From contig NC_135551.1 of assembly GCF_964340395.1 (NCBI RefSeq), positions 28,565,880 to 28,629,879 of the forward strand: DNA of 64,000 bases, given 5' to 3'. A program made the translations under genes and the position numbers. Numbering within the stretch: position 1 is the first letter of the stretch; every line of letters starts with the position of its first letter. The notes beneath the pieces were generated by a model. That model searched no databases. It was given only the letters and a program-made list of their open reading frames with translations, and was not told the origin of the DNA. Origin of the DNA: Glandiceps talaboti. Taxonomy: Eukaryota > Hemichordata > Enteropneusta > Spengelidae. Positions 50,701 through 62,704 of the stretch are shown here, piece by piece.

Positions 50701-53246
50701 TCATTAAAAGTAATGAAGTGGTTGAGAAGGAAAATTCAACTCAGCAAATTGTTAGTCATGCCAACATTACACCCGAAAGGATGAAGAAGTCAGATACTAG
50801 AAGTAGAGACAAACAGTCTAAGATGAAGAGAGGAAGCCACAGCATGGACAAAGATGTAGGAAGGTCAGGTGACAAGTCTTCCCTTAAAATTGAGGTCCAC
50901 AAAAATGAAGGATATGTAAAAGAAATGCCATCAGATAAATCCAAATCACCAAGAGTATCACCAAGAGTGGAAGATGAAAGAGTAGGGGGCCATCTTTCCA
51001 AAGACAGAAAGCAACGTGAGAAGGATAAACTAGAATGTAGTACTAGGGAAGGAAAGCTTACTTCAAAACACCTTGACAAAAAGTCAGACAAAGAACACAA
51101 GAGAGAGAGATCTAGCGATAAAACTGCCAGAAGAAGCAGTGTGCATAATGTGAGTCTTGAAAATAAAGATATGGGTAGTAGGAACGTGAAATCGGATAAA
51201 ACAAAAAAGCAGTCAGAAAAGAAACTTGCAGTAAACAAGGAACCAAAGAATGAGAGTAAAAGAAATAGTCATGATAAACATGATTTAAAAGAAAAAGATA
51301 AGAAACCAGACAAACCTCAGCATAAATCAAGTATAACAACTATAAAGGTGAAAAGTGACAAGCCAAAACTAAAGAGTACAGAAATTAAGAAGTCTACCAG
51401 TAAAAGTAAGATTGCTGTTGAGAAGACTAAAGAAAAGAAGGCCTGCGATTCTGGCACTTCACCTGGAACAATAGATCAGGGTACCAAAAAGTCAGCTGTT
51501 AAGAAAAAGAGACCAAGTTCAGCAGATGATAAGCCAGTAAAGAAAAGAAAAACTTCTGACAGGAAAAGGCAATCTGGATCAAAAAGGGATTCTGTGAAAG
51601 AACTAAATGATGTATCAGTGGAAAGATACAAAGACTCTAGTCTATATATGCCAGTTAAAGTCGGTGATGTGGACACTGGATGTGAAAATGTCACAGAATA
51701 TCAAATGAGTACAAATATAATGGGATCGGGAAGCTTAGAGGGTCAAAGTGCAACTGATTTCAAGAGTGACAAACCTACCAGAAATGAAGACATTGAGAGG
51801 AGTCCAAAACTCTCACTTGGGATATGTGCAAAGAACTCACTTACTAGTATAGCTACCTCTGATATTCAGGATGACAATGCAGTAGGGAGTCAAGAAGATG
51901 ATTTACAGGATAACATAGAAATAGGCCTATCAACTCACAATGATATCAATGATGAGAGGTCTTTAGATTACAACAGTGATGACGATGTCTTTGTTAGTCA
52001 GAAGGAAGACAAAAGTATACCAGAGATTGAAGTCCATGACAGTACAAATAATGTTAGGAAGCACAAAAACAAGGAATTTGAGTTGAATTCTTCTACCGAG
52101 ATGTTGAGTGATACGGAACCGAGTAGTAAAAACCAAGCAGCAAACATCAGCATTACTAAAGCTTCTCAGAAACAAGAAACGAATGGAGTTAGTGGTGAAT
52201 CTGAAAGACCAGTATGTGATGACAATCAGCAGATTAGTAGTAGCGACTCTGTGACTAATCACTTTGTGAAAGGAACCCAGAACGAAATGTCACAACATTC
52301 CGTCCAAGCTGATGCAACAGACACCAATTGTCCTTATATGGAGTTTACAGAATTAAGTGCTCCTATTGGTAGTGATAGTGAATTTGATTCTAGCTTTGGA
52401 GACAAACCTCCAGCAACTCCAGGTTCATCAATACAATTTGAAGAGATGGATGATGATGGTGATAATAATGTTAATGAGGATGCTAGACTCAATGCGATGG
52501 CTAGTCAGTTTGAAGAAGACAGTAATGAGGAGGGTCTTGTTCCAGAAGATAGTCTTGTTCCCAAAGATGGTGTTGCTCCTGACAAAGGACAAGGTGCAGT
52601 TACCAAGGAGGATGAGGGCGCTATTTCAGGAATAGGTGGTGGTGATTCTAAAAGTACAAAAGCAACACCTGAGTACGAGTTATCAGAAGGAGAAATTCTG
52701 AGCTCTGATTCTGAGGAGGACGTGAATGAAACAAAAAACGCTGTAACGGAAAAAGAAAAGCAGCCAAGCAGAACAAGAACAAGGAAAGATAAAACATCAC
52801 CAAGAACACTTGACAAACAGAGACGTTCACGTCAGAATATTGATACTAGTAGACAAAGACATGCCAAAGATGTCCAAAAAGACAGAAAACTTACTCCTAA
52901 AAGACGACAATCTGATACTTACACTGATAGAACAACACAACATGAAGTGAAAAGAAGTGTAGAGCGGGACAGAAATGGGCATTCTCATAGACGACCATCC
53001 GATTCATCAAGTCGAGCATACAGAAGTGACAAGCAACTATCTGATAGGGACAGAGGTAGAGATCCCCATAGCAACAGTCGGCATAGAGAAAGTGGTTCCA
53101 AGTTTATTATCAATGGAAGTGTTTCAACTTCAAGACGCGACTTAGACAGATGGGAAAACAGATCACATTCAGAGCATGGCAGAAGTTACCATGACTCAAA
53201 GGATAGAGCGCCACCTAGAGGTGAAACAAGGCATAGAAGAAATTGA
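47797..53246 (+). CDS. CASP8AP2: FLASH/CASP8AP2-like nuclear protein, 4 coding exons, 1346 residues
   Basis: Coding exons: 47797-47901, 48265-48339, 48853-48968, 49502-53246, all GT..AG and in phase (4041 bp). Residues 18-24 are FDLYTDI, the counterpart of the LD(I/L)Y motif of FLASH. Residues 36-99 form a coiled coil with ENEILKRNISLLYRTAKNEV and ERKDYEIDRLR, closely like the FLASH N-terminal domain that binds Lsm11 in the U7 snRNP. From about 150 to 720 the protein is a Lys/Ser/Arg/Asp-rich disordered chain with many basic clusters. About 720-1150 is acidic. ELSEGEILSSDSEED (from about residue 1158) resembles the ELEEGEIRSDSE motif of vertebrate FLASH. The end is RS/RD-rich. FLASH works in histone pre-mRNA cleavage and histone locus bodies. 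The C-terminal NPAT-binding SANT/Myb-like domain of vertebrate FLASH is not seen. It shares a promoter with SMCR8. Confidence 0.78.
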
Positions 53247-53445
53247 GGTTGAAAAGCTCTTCTAATTTTAATTGAATGTTATTGATTAATTTTTTTTGTA
53301 ACTATTTGTTAAAAGTTGTTAAATATTTATACTATGTTCAGTTTTATGAACGAAAAATTTATGAAACTTTGTTGACATGGTGTAAAGATATATGCTTGCA
53401 AACAGGTTTATTATCACAAATTACTTAATTATAATATTGTAGAAG

Positions 53446-53451
53446 AATAAA
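53446..53451 (+). promoter_or_regulatory. Poly(A) signal of the FLASH-like gene
   Basis: AATAAA lies 200 nt past the stop codon and is the only canonical hexamer before the large trinucleotide array. Confidence 0.6.
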
Positions 53452-53527
53452 ATTCTTGGTAGACATTTATCAAGGTGTTGAGAAGGTGTTTCTTTGTTGC
53501 TGAATGTGTATATTGATTGAGGAAAGT

Positions 53528-53552
53528 CGGTGGTGGTGGTGGTGGTGGTGGT

Positions 53553-53583
<31 letters not shown>

Positions 53584-53807
53584 TAGTAGTAGTAGTGGTG
53601 GTGGTGGTGGTGGTGTAGTAGTAGTAGTAATGGTAGTAATGGTGGTGGTGGTGGTGGTGGTACAAGTAGTTGAAGTAGTAGTAGTAATAGTGATTTTGGG
53701 GGTAGTAGGGATAGTACATGTACTAGTAGTGGTGGTAGTAGTAGTAGTAGTGTAATAGTAATGGTGGTGGTGGTAGTAGTAGTAGTAGTACATGTAGATG
53801 TAGTAGC

Positions 53808-53838
<31 letters not shown>

Positions 53839-53841
53839 AAA
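53528..53841. repeat. GTG/GTA trinucleotide array, ~310 bp
   Basis: Interleaved GTG and GTA units run with few breaks. The long open frames on both strands (poly-Thr, poly-Tyr, poly-Val, poly-Ser) are artefacts of the repeat. Confidence 0.95.
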
Positions 53842-54234
53842 TAGGGTAGCCACCAGGGCCCTGTTACATACAACACAAAAAAGAAAGTACAGACAAAGCG
53901 GAGCTAGCAAAGCTTAACAAGACAAGAAAATGAAACAACTCCATAAAACAGCTCTAGAGTATTTGAAGGTTCTTTTGCCAGAATTACTGCTAATTCTTGG
54001 CATGCACATGCATATTGAGATTTGATCTTTGTCTGGTGGAATAGTTATGTACTTCATCCACCCTTGTTACGTATTTAGTAAGATACAGAGGTGACAATTT
54101 ATGAAGAACTTTAAAATAAATGCACACCTTCTAAAAAGCAAAACACTCATTACATGACAACCCATTTTAAACTCTTTAACATAGTAAAAGAATGGGTCCT
54201 AGGTCCACACTCAAGTTTGGAGTGCTTCACTTTA

Positions 54235-54465
54235 ACCATAGAGAATAGGAGGCGACGATCACTCAGAACAAAACAAACGACACAAAACGATGGAAATATA
54301 GAGGTAAATAAAGGCATCTTGCCGCTTTCACCACATCAGATTTTAATCAGATTGATGTAGGCCATTGCACCAAGTAGACAGGTGATTCCTACATGTATCA
54401 GTCTTTCAAGGTAGAGTGTGATAGGCCATTGCCCCAAGTAGATATGTGATTCCTAAACACTATGG
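54235..54465. repeat. Dispersed repeat copy, third member, plus a short tandem duplication
   Basis: AGAACAAAACAAACGACACA, AGAGGTAAATAAAG and ATCAGATTTTAATCAGATTG match in order the copy at 17218-17340. Immediately after, a ~65-bp piece with AGGCCATTGC(A/C)CCAAGTAGA and GTGATTCCTA is repeated twice. Confidence 0.5.
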
Positions 54466-54635
54466 TGTTGGCTAGATTCAATTATATATTTTCAGCATAA
54501 TTAAACATAAAGATTCAGTATGGGTATAGTCATGATAAAGTTTGTATGTGTTAGTTTGCCTTGTGCTAACATAATCTTTGTACCGAATTTCTAGTATATG
54601 GTGGTTGTAGTCAGAAAACTGGGCATACTTTAGGG

Positions 54636-54838
54636 AGAAAGAACTAAAACTGACTACCTTTTGGGTAAAGAATTAAAAGTGACTATCTTAAGGGGTAAAG
54701 AACTAAAAGTGACTACCTTAAGGGGTAAAGAACTAAAAGTGACTACCTTAAGGGGTAAAGAACTAAAAGTGATTATCTTAAGGGATAAAGAATTAAAAGT
54801 GGCTATCTTCAGGGGTAAAGAACTATAAGTGACGACTA
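54636..54838. repeat. 30-bp minisatellite, about 7 copies
   Basis: The unit is AGGGGTAAAGAACTAAAAGT plus GACTACCTTA. Central copies are near identical and outer copies diverge. Confidence 0.95.
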
Positions 54839-55719
54839 TCTTCTTGTCAGACAGATTTGTTTACCCCAAATCTATTTCTAAATATATGTACATGGATTTA
54901 TGTGTCATTTTGACATTTGTGTCATTCTTCAACATAAATGCCATAAAACTGTATGGCTTCAATGTCAATAATAACTGATACAAGTGAAGACAGAACCTGT
55001 GAACCATTTTCAATAGTGTATAGGAGAACTACATCATTCCATTGATAAAATATACACCATTGTTGAAGATAACCTGGCCCTGTCACATAGTTTGTAACGG
55101 TAAACAATATTGGTCTTGGTTCCATGGACCCTCATAGCAGGTCTGTCATTCCTAGAATATAATTACCCAGATTAGATATTACTACAACTACAAATTTTGG
55201 TTTCCCTGATCCATATTAGGACAGCAATCCTTACAAGTTTATTATTGATTTTACTTAATTTTCTCTTATGTGTGAAGTCTTTCCCTCCCCACTTCGTTCA
55301 AGCAAACGCACTGGTGTTTTTTCAGCAGGTTGTAAGAAACTTCCCAATTTGAAAGTGTTGTTATACACAAAGTCAACTACCACTAGCCATTGAGTACAGA
55401 TATCATATCGGCAAAATGTCCCCTTTCTGTTCAATTTTTTAATCTTTTTTATGGATAAAATATAATGGTTTGCTTTGGCTATAGTAAAATACCAAAATCT
55501 ATGTATCAAGGCCATGGCCAATACAATGCACTGGACCCTGCCATTGGTTCTACACTGTTCAAAATATTCGGGATGTTTGTATTAAAATGTACATATATCG
55601 AAATATATATCGTAAGTTTCTGTCCAGATTTGATTGTTAGATTTCGAGAAACCAAACGAACTGGAGAGACATTGAAATTTACTCAACTGTGGCATGCATC
55701 GCGAAATTCTTGAACTGAG

Positions 55720-56340
55720 TGTTACAATTATAATTTATATGATAGGTATGTTGCCGTAAACGTTGCATAGGATCAAAGTATAGACCTGTATAATAATACC
55801 AGTAATAAAGAAAACCCTTGCTTCAGACACATTTTACGAGAAAATGCAGTACCGGGGACAATGACCAATGGAAATTACACATACTTATTTATAGAGCTCA
55901 TATATGTTTGTTACGACTCGTTTGTTTACTTTCATACATACAATAGCCCCAATAGGTTTGAATTCACCTGGTGAGCCTTGGTGGAGTTTACATCCCGCTC
56001 GTCGTTTGTATAAATCTTTCGATACTGAGGGAGGATCCGAGGATTAAGGAGAGGAGCGAGTTTGCTACCGGTACCAGAACGTAGTGTATTTATCCGTATT
56101 ATCACGACAAATTCGGACAATGAAAATGCGTAAGTAAATGTTGTTACTGTGTTGCAATGAGTGTTACAGTTATATGATATCAAAGTATGTTGCCGTAAAA
56201 TAGGATCAAAGTATAGACCTGTGTCATGAAGTCTGTCAACTTTCTGATGCATACCAGCGATGTTATGAAGGTTTGAATTTTGTTTATTATTTGCCGTGGA
56301 AACGAGACGCAGTGTACATATCCGGGTATGAAGTATAGGT
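55720..56340. repeat. Imperfect ~430-bp direct duplication
   Basis: GAGTGTTACA, GTATGTTGCCGTAAA and TAGGATCAAAGTATAGACCT at 55722-55800 recur at 56158-56222. Further matches (ACG(T/C)AGTGTA(T/C)(T/A)TATCCG) recur near 56080 and 56308. The interior differs by insertions. Confidence 0.6.
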
Positions 56341-56520
56341 GATCGATCGCGAAGGCCGAGTGAAGTCGAGTATGGCAAGCTTTCCTGTACTGAGAATAGG
56401 TAGCAGGCATTTGAACAACTTTTTCGACAACTAACTTTCACTGGGACTTAAAACATCACAGATATAGCGCTAAATTTCTTGCATAAATCATGAAATTGTT
56501 CTAGTTGCGTTAATTTGACC

Positions 56521-56748
56521 TGATCGCACAGCACATTCACTTGTGAGCTAGTATAATAATATTCTATTCCAGGATCATGGTAATATTCTAGACCAGTTAT
56601 ACACAGTCCGGAGCAATCACCGACACGGTACGTATTTTTTGAATATTATATATACCTAACGTCATTAGTTTGTATTATGGTCATCCTAGACGAGAGTATT
56701 ACCATTCTGGAATAGAATATTAGCTCACAAGTGACTGTGTCGCACAGT
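56521..56748. mobile_element. Inverted-repeat element, ~55-bp arms, ~110-bp spacer
   Basis: CACTTGTGAGCTAGTATAAT and ATTCTATTCCAG in the left arm pair with the right arm, whose reverse complement has CACTTGTGAGCTAATATTCT and ATTCCAGAATGGTAATA. The outer ends both carry (T/G)CGCACAG or its complement. It lies upstream of the membrane-protein gene. Confidence 0.7.
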
Positions 56749-57118
56749 ATATCCACGTCACGTACGTCACTTCACTTCACTTCACATAGTATGTTCGTAC
56801 GTGTAATTCTACTATTCGTAATACAGTGTGCCGTTGTATTGACACTCTGGTGTTGTGCGGTAATTTCTGTTTTTCAGATCCTTCGCAAAAGCCCTGCATT
56901 CAACTGCAGTTTATGCAGCTTCCTACTTTCTTTTCCAAGTTTGGAATTTTAGTTATATTCAGATTTGATAGAGATAATACACTGAATCCGTCAAAAGAAT
57001 GAACATGCTATTACAAACAAAAGTTCATTAAATATAATAATATGTTCAAATGATACCAATATGGGCAATAAGCAATCCTAACATTTGTTCCGTATGCATG
57101 GGTAAATCTATGTCTGTA

Positions 57119-57149
<31 letters not shown>

Positions 57150-57438
57150 CTGTAAATTTGAAACTTTCAGTTCATTACACCTGTTCCACTACATTTAGAT
57201 TGATATCACAAAGTCCTTGCAGATTTCTTATAGTTAGGGACACCTTTTTGCCAATGTACTATGGCCAAAACTTTTGCATTCCAGCAATTATTATGTGTAG
57301 GACCAAAAACTCAAGACCACCCTTACCGGCGGAAGGCATTCAGTTTAAATCTGGTGTCTAACTGAGACAGGCAAGCAAGGTACCAGTATGTGGGAATCAG
57401 ATATATACATCTCAAGATAGGATATCACTTTATCAACC

Positions 57439-59146
57439 ATGGTTAGTTTTGAAGAAACCAAACACATTATTGGTAAGTATAACCCATATAGAAAGGTGAC
57501 CAGACCAGACAGTAGTACAGGTACAACTGGTACTGTTATCAACAGGTATTCATGTACGACAATGATTTTATGAGGTGATTTTTTTTTTGAGGTACCAACG
57601 CTTTTTTTATACACCAAAGATTTCAAATTGTTACAAAATTATATCTGGTATTTGTCTGATGCAAAAAATAGTTCCAATGGCATCATCATTCAACATTAAA
57701 GTTTCGATATCTTTTGAAACCAAACATGTATGGAATACATTTTCCAACGAGTGATCGATCGTGCAATTGTAATAAACAGGTGCGATACAAAACAACAACA
57801 CATCTGCATAATGTGTATGTCCCACGTGGAAGAATAATTTAAAGTGAAATAAACACATTATTGTTTGAGAGAGAACACTTCTGTGCATGTACCCTGGCCA
57901 CCGTCTCTATGATCCATGATGGTCTCTATCTACTTGCAATATAAATAATGTTTATAAATGAAACACGTGCTTTGAATAAAATATGCATCATAAACTTATG
58001 TAGGCAGCCTGCATAGAGATTTTCAACGAGTAAATTTCTTTTGTTATACCTATTCAGAGATATCAATATTTTTTGTTGAAGTGATAACAGGTGCAAATAT
58101 CTTCCTTGGTGCACCAATATCTGGCCTATGAACCTGTAAAAGTAGTTCGTCTAATATACAGTGTACGAGTAATACTGCCTATATGTCTGTTAATGTTGTA
58201 TTTCAAAACAATGAATTCTTTTTTTGATTTATTCATACCTTTCAGCGGGCACTGTGGCTGGAGTTGTTGGTTTGTTATTTGTAATGACAATTATTGCCAT
58301 TCTTTGTCATACATGTAAAGGTAAGTGATTTATGTAAGACTTAGAGCTCAATTTGCCGACAATAATTTCTTTTTTAAACATGATATTGGAGAAAAAAATT
58401 GTGAAGTCTAACAAGGAATAGTGGATGCGGAAACTGACATCAACTATTTTATTTTCACCTATTTTATACATGGGGCAATATTACAACTCTGGGTTTGTTT
58501 CCTTGTCTGTCGCATGACTTCTGTGTATACAGGTTCCTAAATGTCACAATATCAATAATAGGTTTAAATCATGATTGTCATTGAGGGTGCTGATTTTTGG
58601 GGGCGGACCCAAAACTGTTTTTTTCTGAGAAAATTATTTGAAATGTTTAAATACATGTATTCTTGTGTAAATTGTATTGTTGTTCATGTTACAACCTCTT
58701 ACAAGCATATTCAAAAAATGTTCCTTTTTCACAACATTGTATAAACTGATACACCTAATTTCATTTCAACTGCAGTCTGTACAATGTGGTGTAAAAAGCG
58801 AATACTGTTGTCCAGACAAGGCAGTAACTCAATAAGTGGTCCGTCGTCTTCTCATGGGGTAAACACTCGTACATCCATTGGACAATGTGCACATCGATCG
58901 ATAAACACTAACACAACTGAACAACATGGACCTTACTGCATTTATGGAAACGATATGTTTTATTCCGAAGAGAGAATATCGCCGTCATCTATTCAAGGAA
59001 TGGGTTATGAACCACCACCACCTTACTCACCAAGTCAATCATTTCCTACAGAGGGAACGTTACACGGGATTTACGATGAGCGGTATTTTGACAATTCACT
59101 GAGATCAACACCACCACTATCACAACTACCAACTTATAGCCCCTGA
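57439..59146 (+). CDS. CYYR1/Shisa-like PPPY-motif single-pass membrane protein, 159 residues
   Basis: Coding exons: 57439-57472, 58246-58320, 58776-59146, with donors GTAAGTAT and GTAAGTGA, acceptors CTTTCAG and AACTGCAG, and phases that match. The ATG sits in CAACCATGG with an in-frame stop 18 nt upstream. The protein has a short N-terminus (MVSFEETKHII), a transmembrane segment (AGTVAGVVGLLFVMTIIAIL, residues about 12-31), a Cys/Lys-rich juxtamembrane stretch (CHTCKVCTMWCKKR, likely palmitoylated), and a Ser/Pro tail with EPPPPYSPSQ. PPPY motifs bind WW domains such as those of Nedd4-type ubiquitin ligases. The glycine-rich membrane segment, cysteines and PPPYSP tail recall CYYR1 and the Shisa group. 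The Cys-rich ectodomain of those families is not seen, so a 5' exon may be missing from my model or the protein may lack it. The assignment is by architecture only. Confidence 0.65.
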
Positions 59147-59264
59147 TATCTCCAATGATCTTGGACAGCCAAACAAGTTGAAATTACACAACTCTTGATC
59201 TACAATAGAATCATAGAAATTGAAGGAGACAGAGAAAATGAAAAAATTCTTTCTGATTTATGCA

Positions 59265-59270
59265 AATAAA
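59265..59270 (+). promoter_or_regulatory. Poly(A) signal of the membrane-protein gene
   Basis: AATAAA lies 118 nt past the stop codon, ahead of a 15-base G run (59287-59301). Confidence 0.55.
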
Positions 59271-59799
59271 TCCAGGCGGTAATAATGGGGGGGGGGGGGG
59301 GTCATGTGAAAGTCGACAACAGCACAATCAAGGTGTGCAAGAGTATATTTGCCCTTTGTATAAACAAAGAGGTGACAAGACAGTATTTATGTCAAGACTA
59401 AGCAAACAGATGGACTTTTGTCAGATTTATACATGGCATATCAGCAAACCCACTTCAGAAACCCTGCAATATAGTTTCTTTTAAAAATGAAAGAACACTG
59501 ACTTTTCATTGAGGATTAACTGTCTAGTCACAATCCAACATACAAACTGTGTTATAATAATACTACCCAAGACGTAATATCAAGTTTTAATACTCAAGGT
59601 ATAAACCAATATGCTTCCACTTGTGCAATGTTATATTTGTGTGACATAAACAAAAAAAAACAGAAAATGACAAACTCTGCAACATCATCCTATTTATAGA
59701 CTATTCTTCATGAAAAGATAAACACTTGTGGATGTCGTTACAACAGGTACAGTAATGACTATAGAAGTCGTATGCAGTATCCTAAATACAGAAACATAT

Positions 59800-60420
59800 A
59801 TCACCTTGCACATCATAGTGCTAGGAAAAAGGGCACAGCTATGTTCCAGCTGTATGCGTCAGCCCTGATACAGGGTATATTTTTCCACAGCCCTGGTGCA
59901 TGGTTGTGAAAAATATGCCTGTTGCATAGATGTGGAATACTGCCTCTGTGCCACGACTGTTTTGCACATCCCAGTACCATAGCTGTGTACTGCACACCTA
60001 GTACACAGTTGTGCACATACATGTAACAGCTATGATGGAATAATACCCTGTAGCAACCCCTTTGTTCATATCTGACTAGCATTACTCACATAGCTGGTAC
60101 ATGGCTGTGGGAAATGCCTATGTTACAGCTATGCTAACATAGCTGGTACATGGCTTTGGGAAAAAGCTCTTGTACATGGATGTTGTAAAAACCTATGCTG
60201 TATTGCTATTTTTCACATCTATGTTACAATGATGTTGGCATACCAGTTACACCTAGTTTGTTGGCCAGAGCTGTTACAGGGATATCGTACACATGGCTGA
60301 TACAGTCCCTGTGGCTCCACTGAGCTGTTACAATTATGTGCACAACCCTGTCCTAGGTATGTGAATGTTACAGGGGTGTGCAAGGTTCCCTGTGTATACC
60401 TTAATACTGTGCACAACATA
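59800..60420. repeat. Degenerate repeat block rich in (A/C)CAGCTRTG and GTGCACA-type words
   Basis: ACAGCTATG, ATAGCTGTG, CACAGTTGTG, ATAGCTGGTACATGG (twice), CATGGCTGTGG and similar words recur roughly every 25-40 bp in both orientations over 600 bp. Unit boundaries are not sharp. Open frames on the minus strand are artefacts. Confidence 0.6.
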
Positions 60421-62280
60421 ATTTCTCATGAGGAAAATACCCACATATACAATTGCCACATCAACAAACTCTAAAAATCAACACACCACTCTCTGCTTTA
60501 AAAATGCTGTTTGTATATTTTATTGTCCCTTCATGCACCATTGAAAGTAGGACTATTTCTACAGAAAATTACTCCAAGAAATAAACATCTTGTGTGATAA
60601 AATAGATTGATGCATTGGCTGTGGTGATGAGTAAATTGACATTCAAGGTGGCACAGATATGGAAGAACGATAGAATATTTGATATGTACACAAGAAATAC
60701 TTTTTTCACCTCTGACCTTTTCAATAATTAACAAAAGTTATCATATTCGTAGTAATGATATAATAACTTGCCAGTGCTCAAGCCACTCTTTACAGCTGGG
60801 TAAAGTTACTATTAATCACTGATACAATAATACAAGAATTCAGTAATATATGCAATCACTGTGCAACTATTTAGAATAGCGCCCTCAACCATACATAAGA
60901 GAAAGACATAATATGACCTCAGGCAACTGAGTGTTATGCCTCTTTGGCTGAACACCCCCTACCTCTGAACGAAATGTCAAGGCATGCAATTTTATTAGGT
61001 ATTAAAATACATTAAATATATACATGTACAATTCTCTAAGTATATTAAATTCGCAAATCACCTCAACTCCCAATTTTAGACAGTCGTACAAAAAAAAATC
61101 CAAAATGAACAAATGCTACCAAAGTAGCAGTTACCAGCTTTTCTGTTTAAGACATGCATGAATTCATAATTCATTAATTTATGGCAAATAATCTAAAACA
61201 AAGATAAATCAATAGTGCATCTGTTCAAAATCAATACGTAATGAGTACAAAGTCAAACATGGACCTACAAATTAATTTCTACAAAGTGCATATCAAGTGT
61301 ACTTTCTTAATGAAATGAATTTTTTCCATCTTCTCATTTTCTCTCTCCCACTTCTATTTGGTATAAACTAGGGAAAATTCTAAAGGCTTGGAGTCAATAT
61401 GATAAATGTACTGGTATATAAAAGGGCCTGTACTTGATCAGTTCTACAACGTTTTTGACATAAAAATTGTTACCATACAAACATTTCACTTGGCAAGGAA
61501 ATAAAACAATGGACTAAAATATAATAATTTCTTTTACATTCATGGTGTAATTAGATATTATTTCACCAAACACTCCACTTTGAGAACTAAAAACCATAAT
61601 GCACTTTTAGAATCTGATGAGACATATTTATAACATTATAACAGCGAGATACAAACTGTTTCCATAGAGACAACCAAGGCTTATGTTTTGCACAGTTGTA
61701 TACAATCTTTGAAAAGCTATTTTTTTTAAACACTTTATGAATTGTGTGATGTGTAAACACTACAAAACATCAAATTGAACAGTTCTTATCAGCTGCAGGC
61801 AACAATGGTTATTTTTCCCCAAAATACATTTCTTGGTTTGTTTTGTCTTATGTCACAAAGTTGACAACAATTTTTTAGTAATGATAAACTCTGGTCACAC
61901 TTTTTGATAAAAATCTTCATGACAAAAAAAAATATATTTGTATGAAATAAAATGAATTTTAGTCAACTTTGATTTTTACCTTCTTTGGATCTTTGACAAT
62001 TGTTTTCATTTCTGGCTGCGACTAACCAAACTAATTAAGAACATCTGTAGTTTAGATTGAATTTACACTATTAGACTCCAAAAGATGTGATAAAAATGTA
62101 ATAGGCACTTGATTGATTAAACACATTACAATTCACATCTTTTCTCCTAATGTGGAATCTCACTACAACTCCATGTTTAGCAAAAGGAGATTTATACAGT
62201 GTTTGATATTTGTGCAGGGTTTGGTACAAATTGAGTGTTGGTGTCAGAGATAACAGCTGTTCACAGATGGACAAACCACA
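60421..62280. other. Intergenic DNA, nothing recognised
   Basis: No open frame with a known motif, no splice-supported exon and no clear repeat was found. Confidence 0.5.
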
Positions 62281-62289
62281 TGCATGAAA

Positions 62290-62455
62290 ACAAAGACTGA
62301 TGGACAGACCGACACATTCATGGACAGACGACAAGACACTGGTCATGCCTTTGGCCTCCACATACATGGACAGATGGACAGACACTGGTCATTCCTATGG
62401 CCTTCACATACATGGACAGATGGCCAGACACTGGTCATTCCTTTGGCCTCCATCA
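62290..62455. repeat. ~40-bp minisatellite, 3-4 copies
   Basis: CATGGACAGATGGACAGACA, CTGGTCAT and TCCT(T/A)TGGCCT recur. Open frames on the plus strand repeat GQMDRHWSFLWP-like segments and are not considered genes. Confidence 0.85.
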
Positions 62456-62704
62456 GCCTGTACCTGGTGGGGGTTAATTACCACAAAATCATGTCCTTCC
62501 CCTATTTGCAGCATTTTGAATCAATCCTACCATTCTGTAACTATTTGGTATGAAATTCTCACTACTCTACATAGAGAAATATACTTATTCTCAGCTTGCT
62601 GACTTGCATTGAAAGTATGCTGTTATATATGACATAGTAAAACAGTTTGAAGTTATGAAAAGGGTTATTTTGGAATTTCATTTTATGGTGAGTCAAAAAT
62701 ATAC

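Larger units (their letters stand above)
53842..57438. other. Intergenic DNA between the FLASH-like and membrane-protein genes
   Basis: No conserved coding exon is recognised. The stretch holds the repeats listed at 54235, 54636, 55720 and 56521. A short frame from ATG 56791 encodes a very hydrophobic start (FVRVILLFVIQCAVVLTLWC) and could be a signal-peptide exon of the next gene, but nothing connects it securely. Confidence 0.5.

Noticed and set aside
49921-51339. Minus-strand frames of 75-160 codons inside the FLASH-like exon
   Set aside because: They are shadows of the Lys/Ser-rich coding strand.
53421-53910. Long frames of poly-Thr, poly-Tyr, poly-Pro on the minus strand
   Set aside because: They translate the trinucleotide array and overlap in all frames, as expected of a simple repeat.
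62284-62602. Overlapping 89- and 100-codon frames with GHSYGLHIHGQM repeats
   Set aside because: Two frames are open because of the 40-bp tandem repeat.
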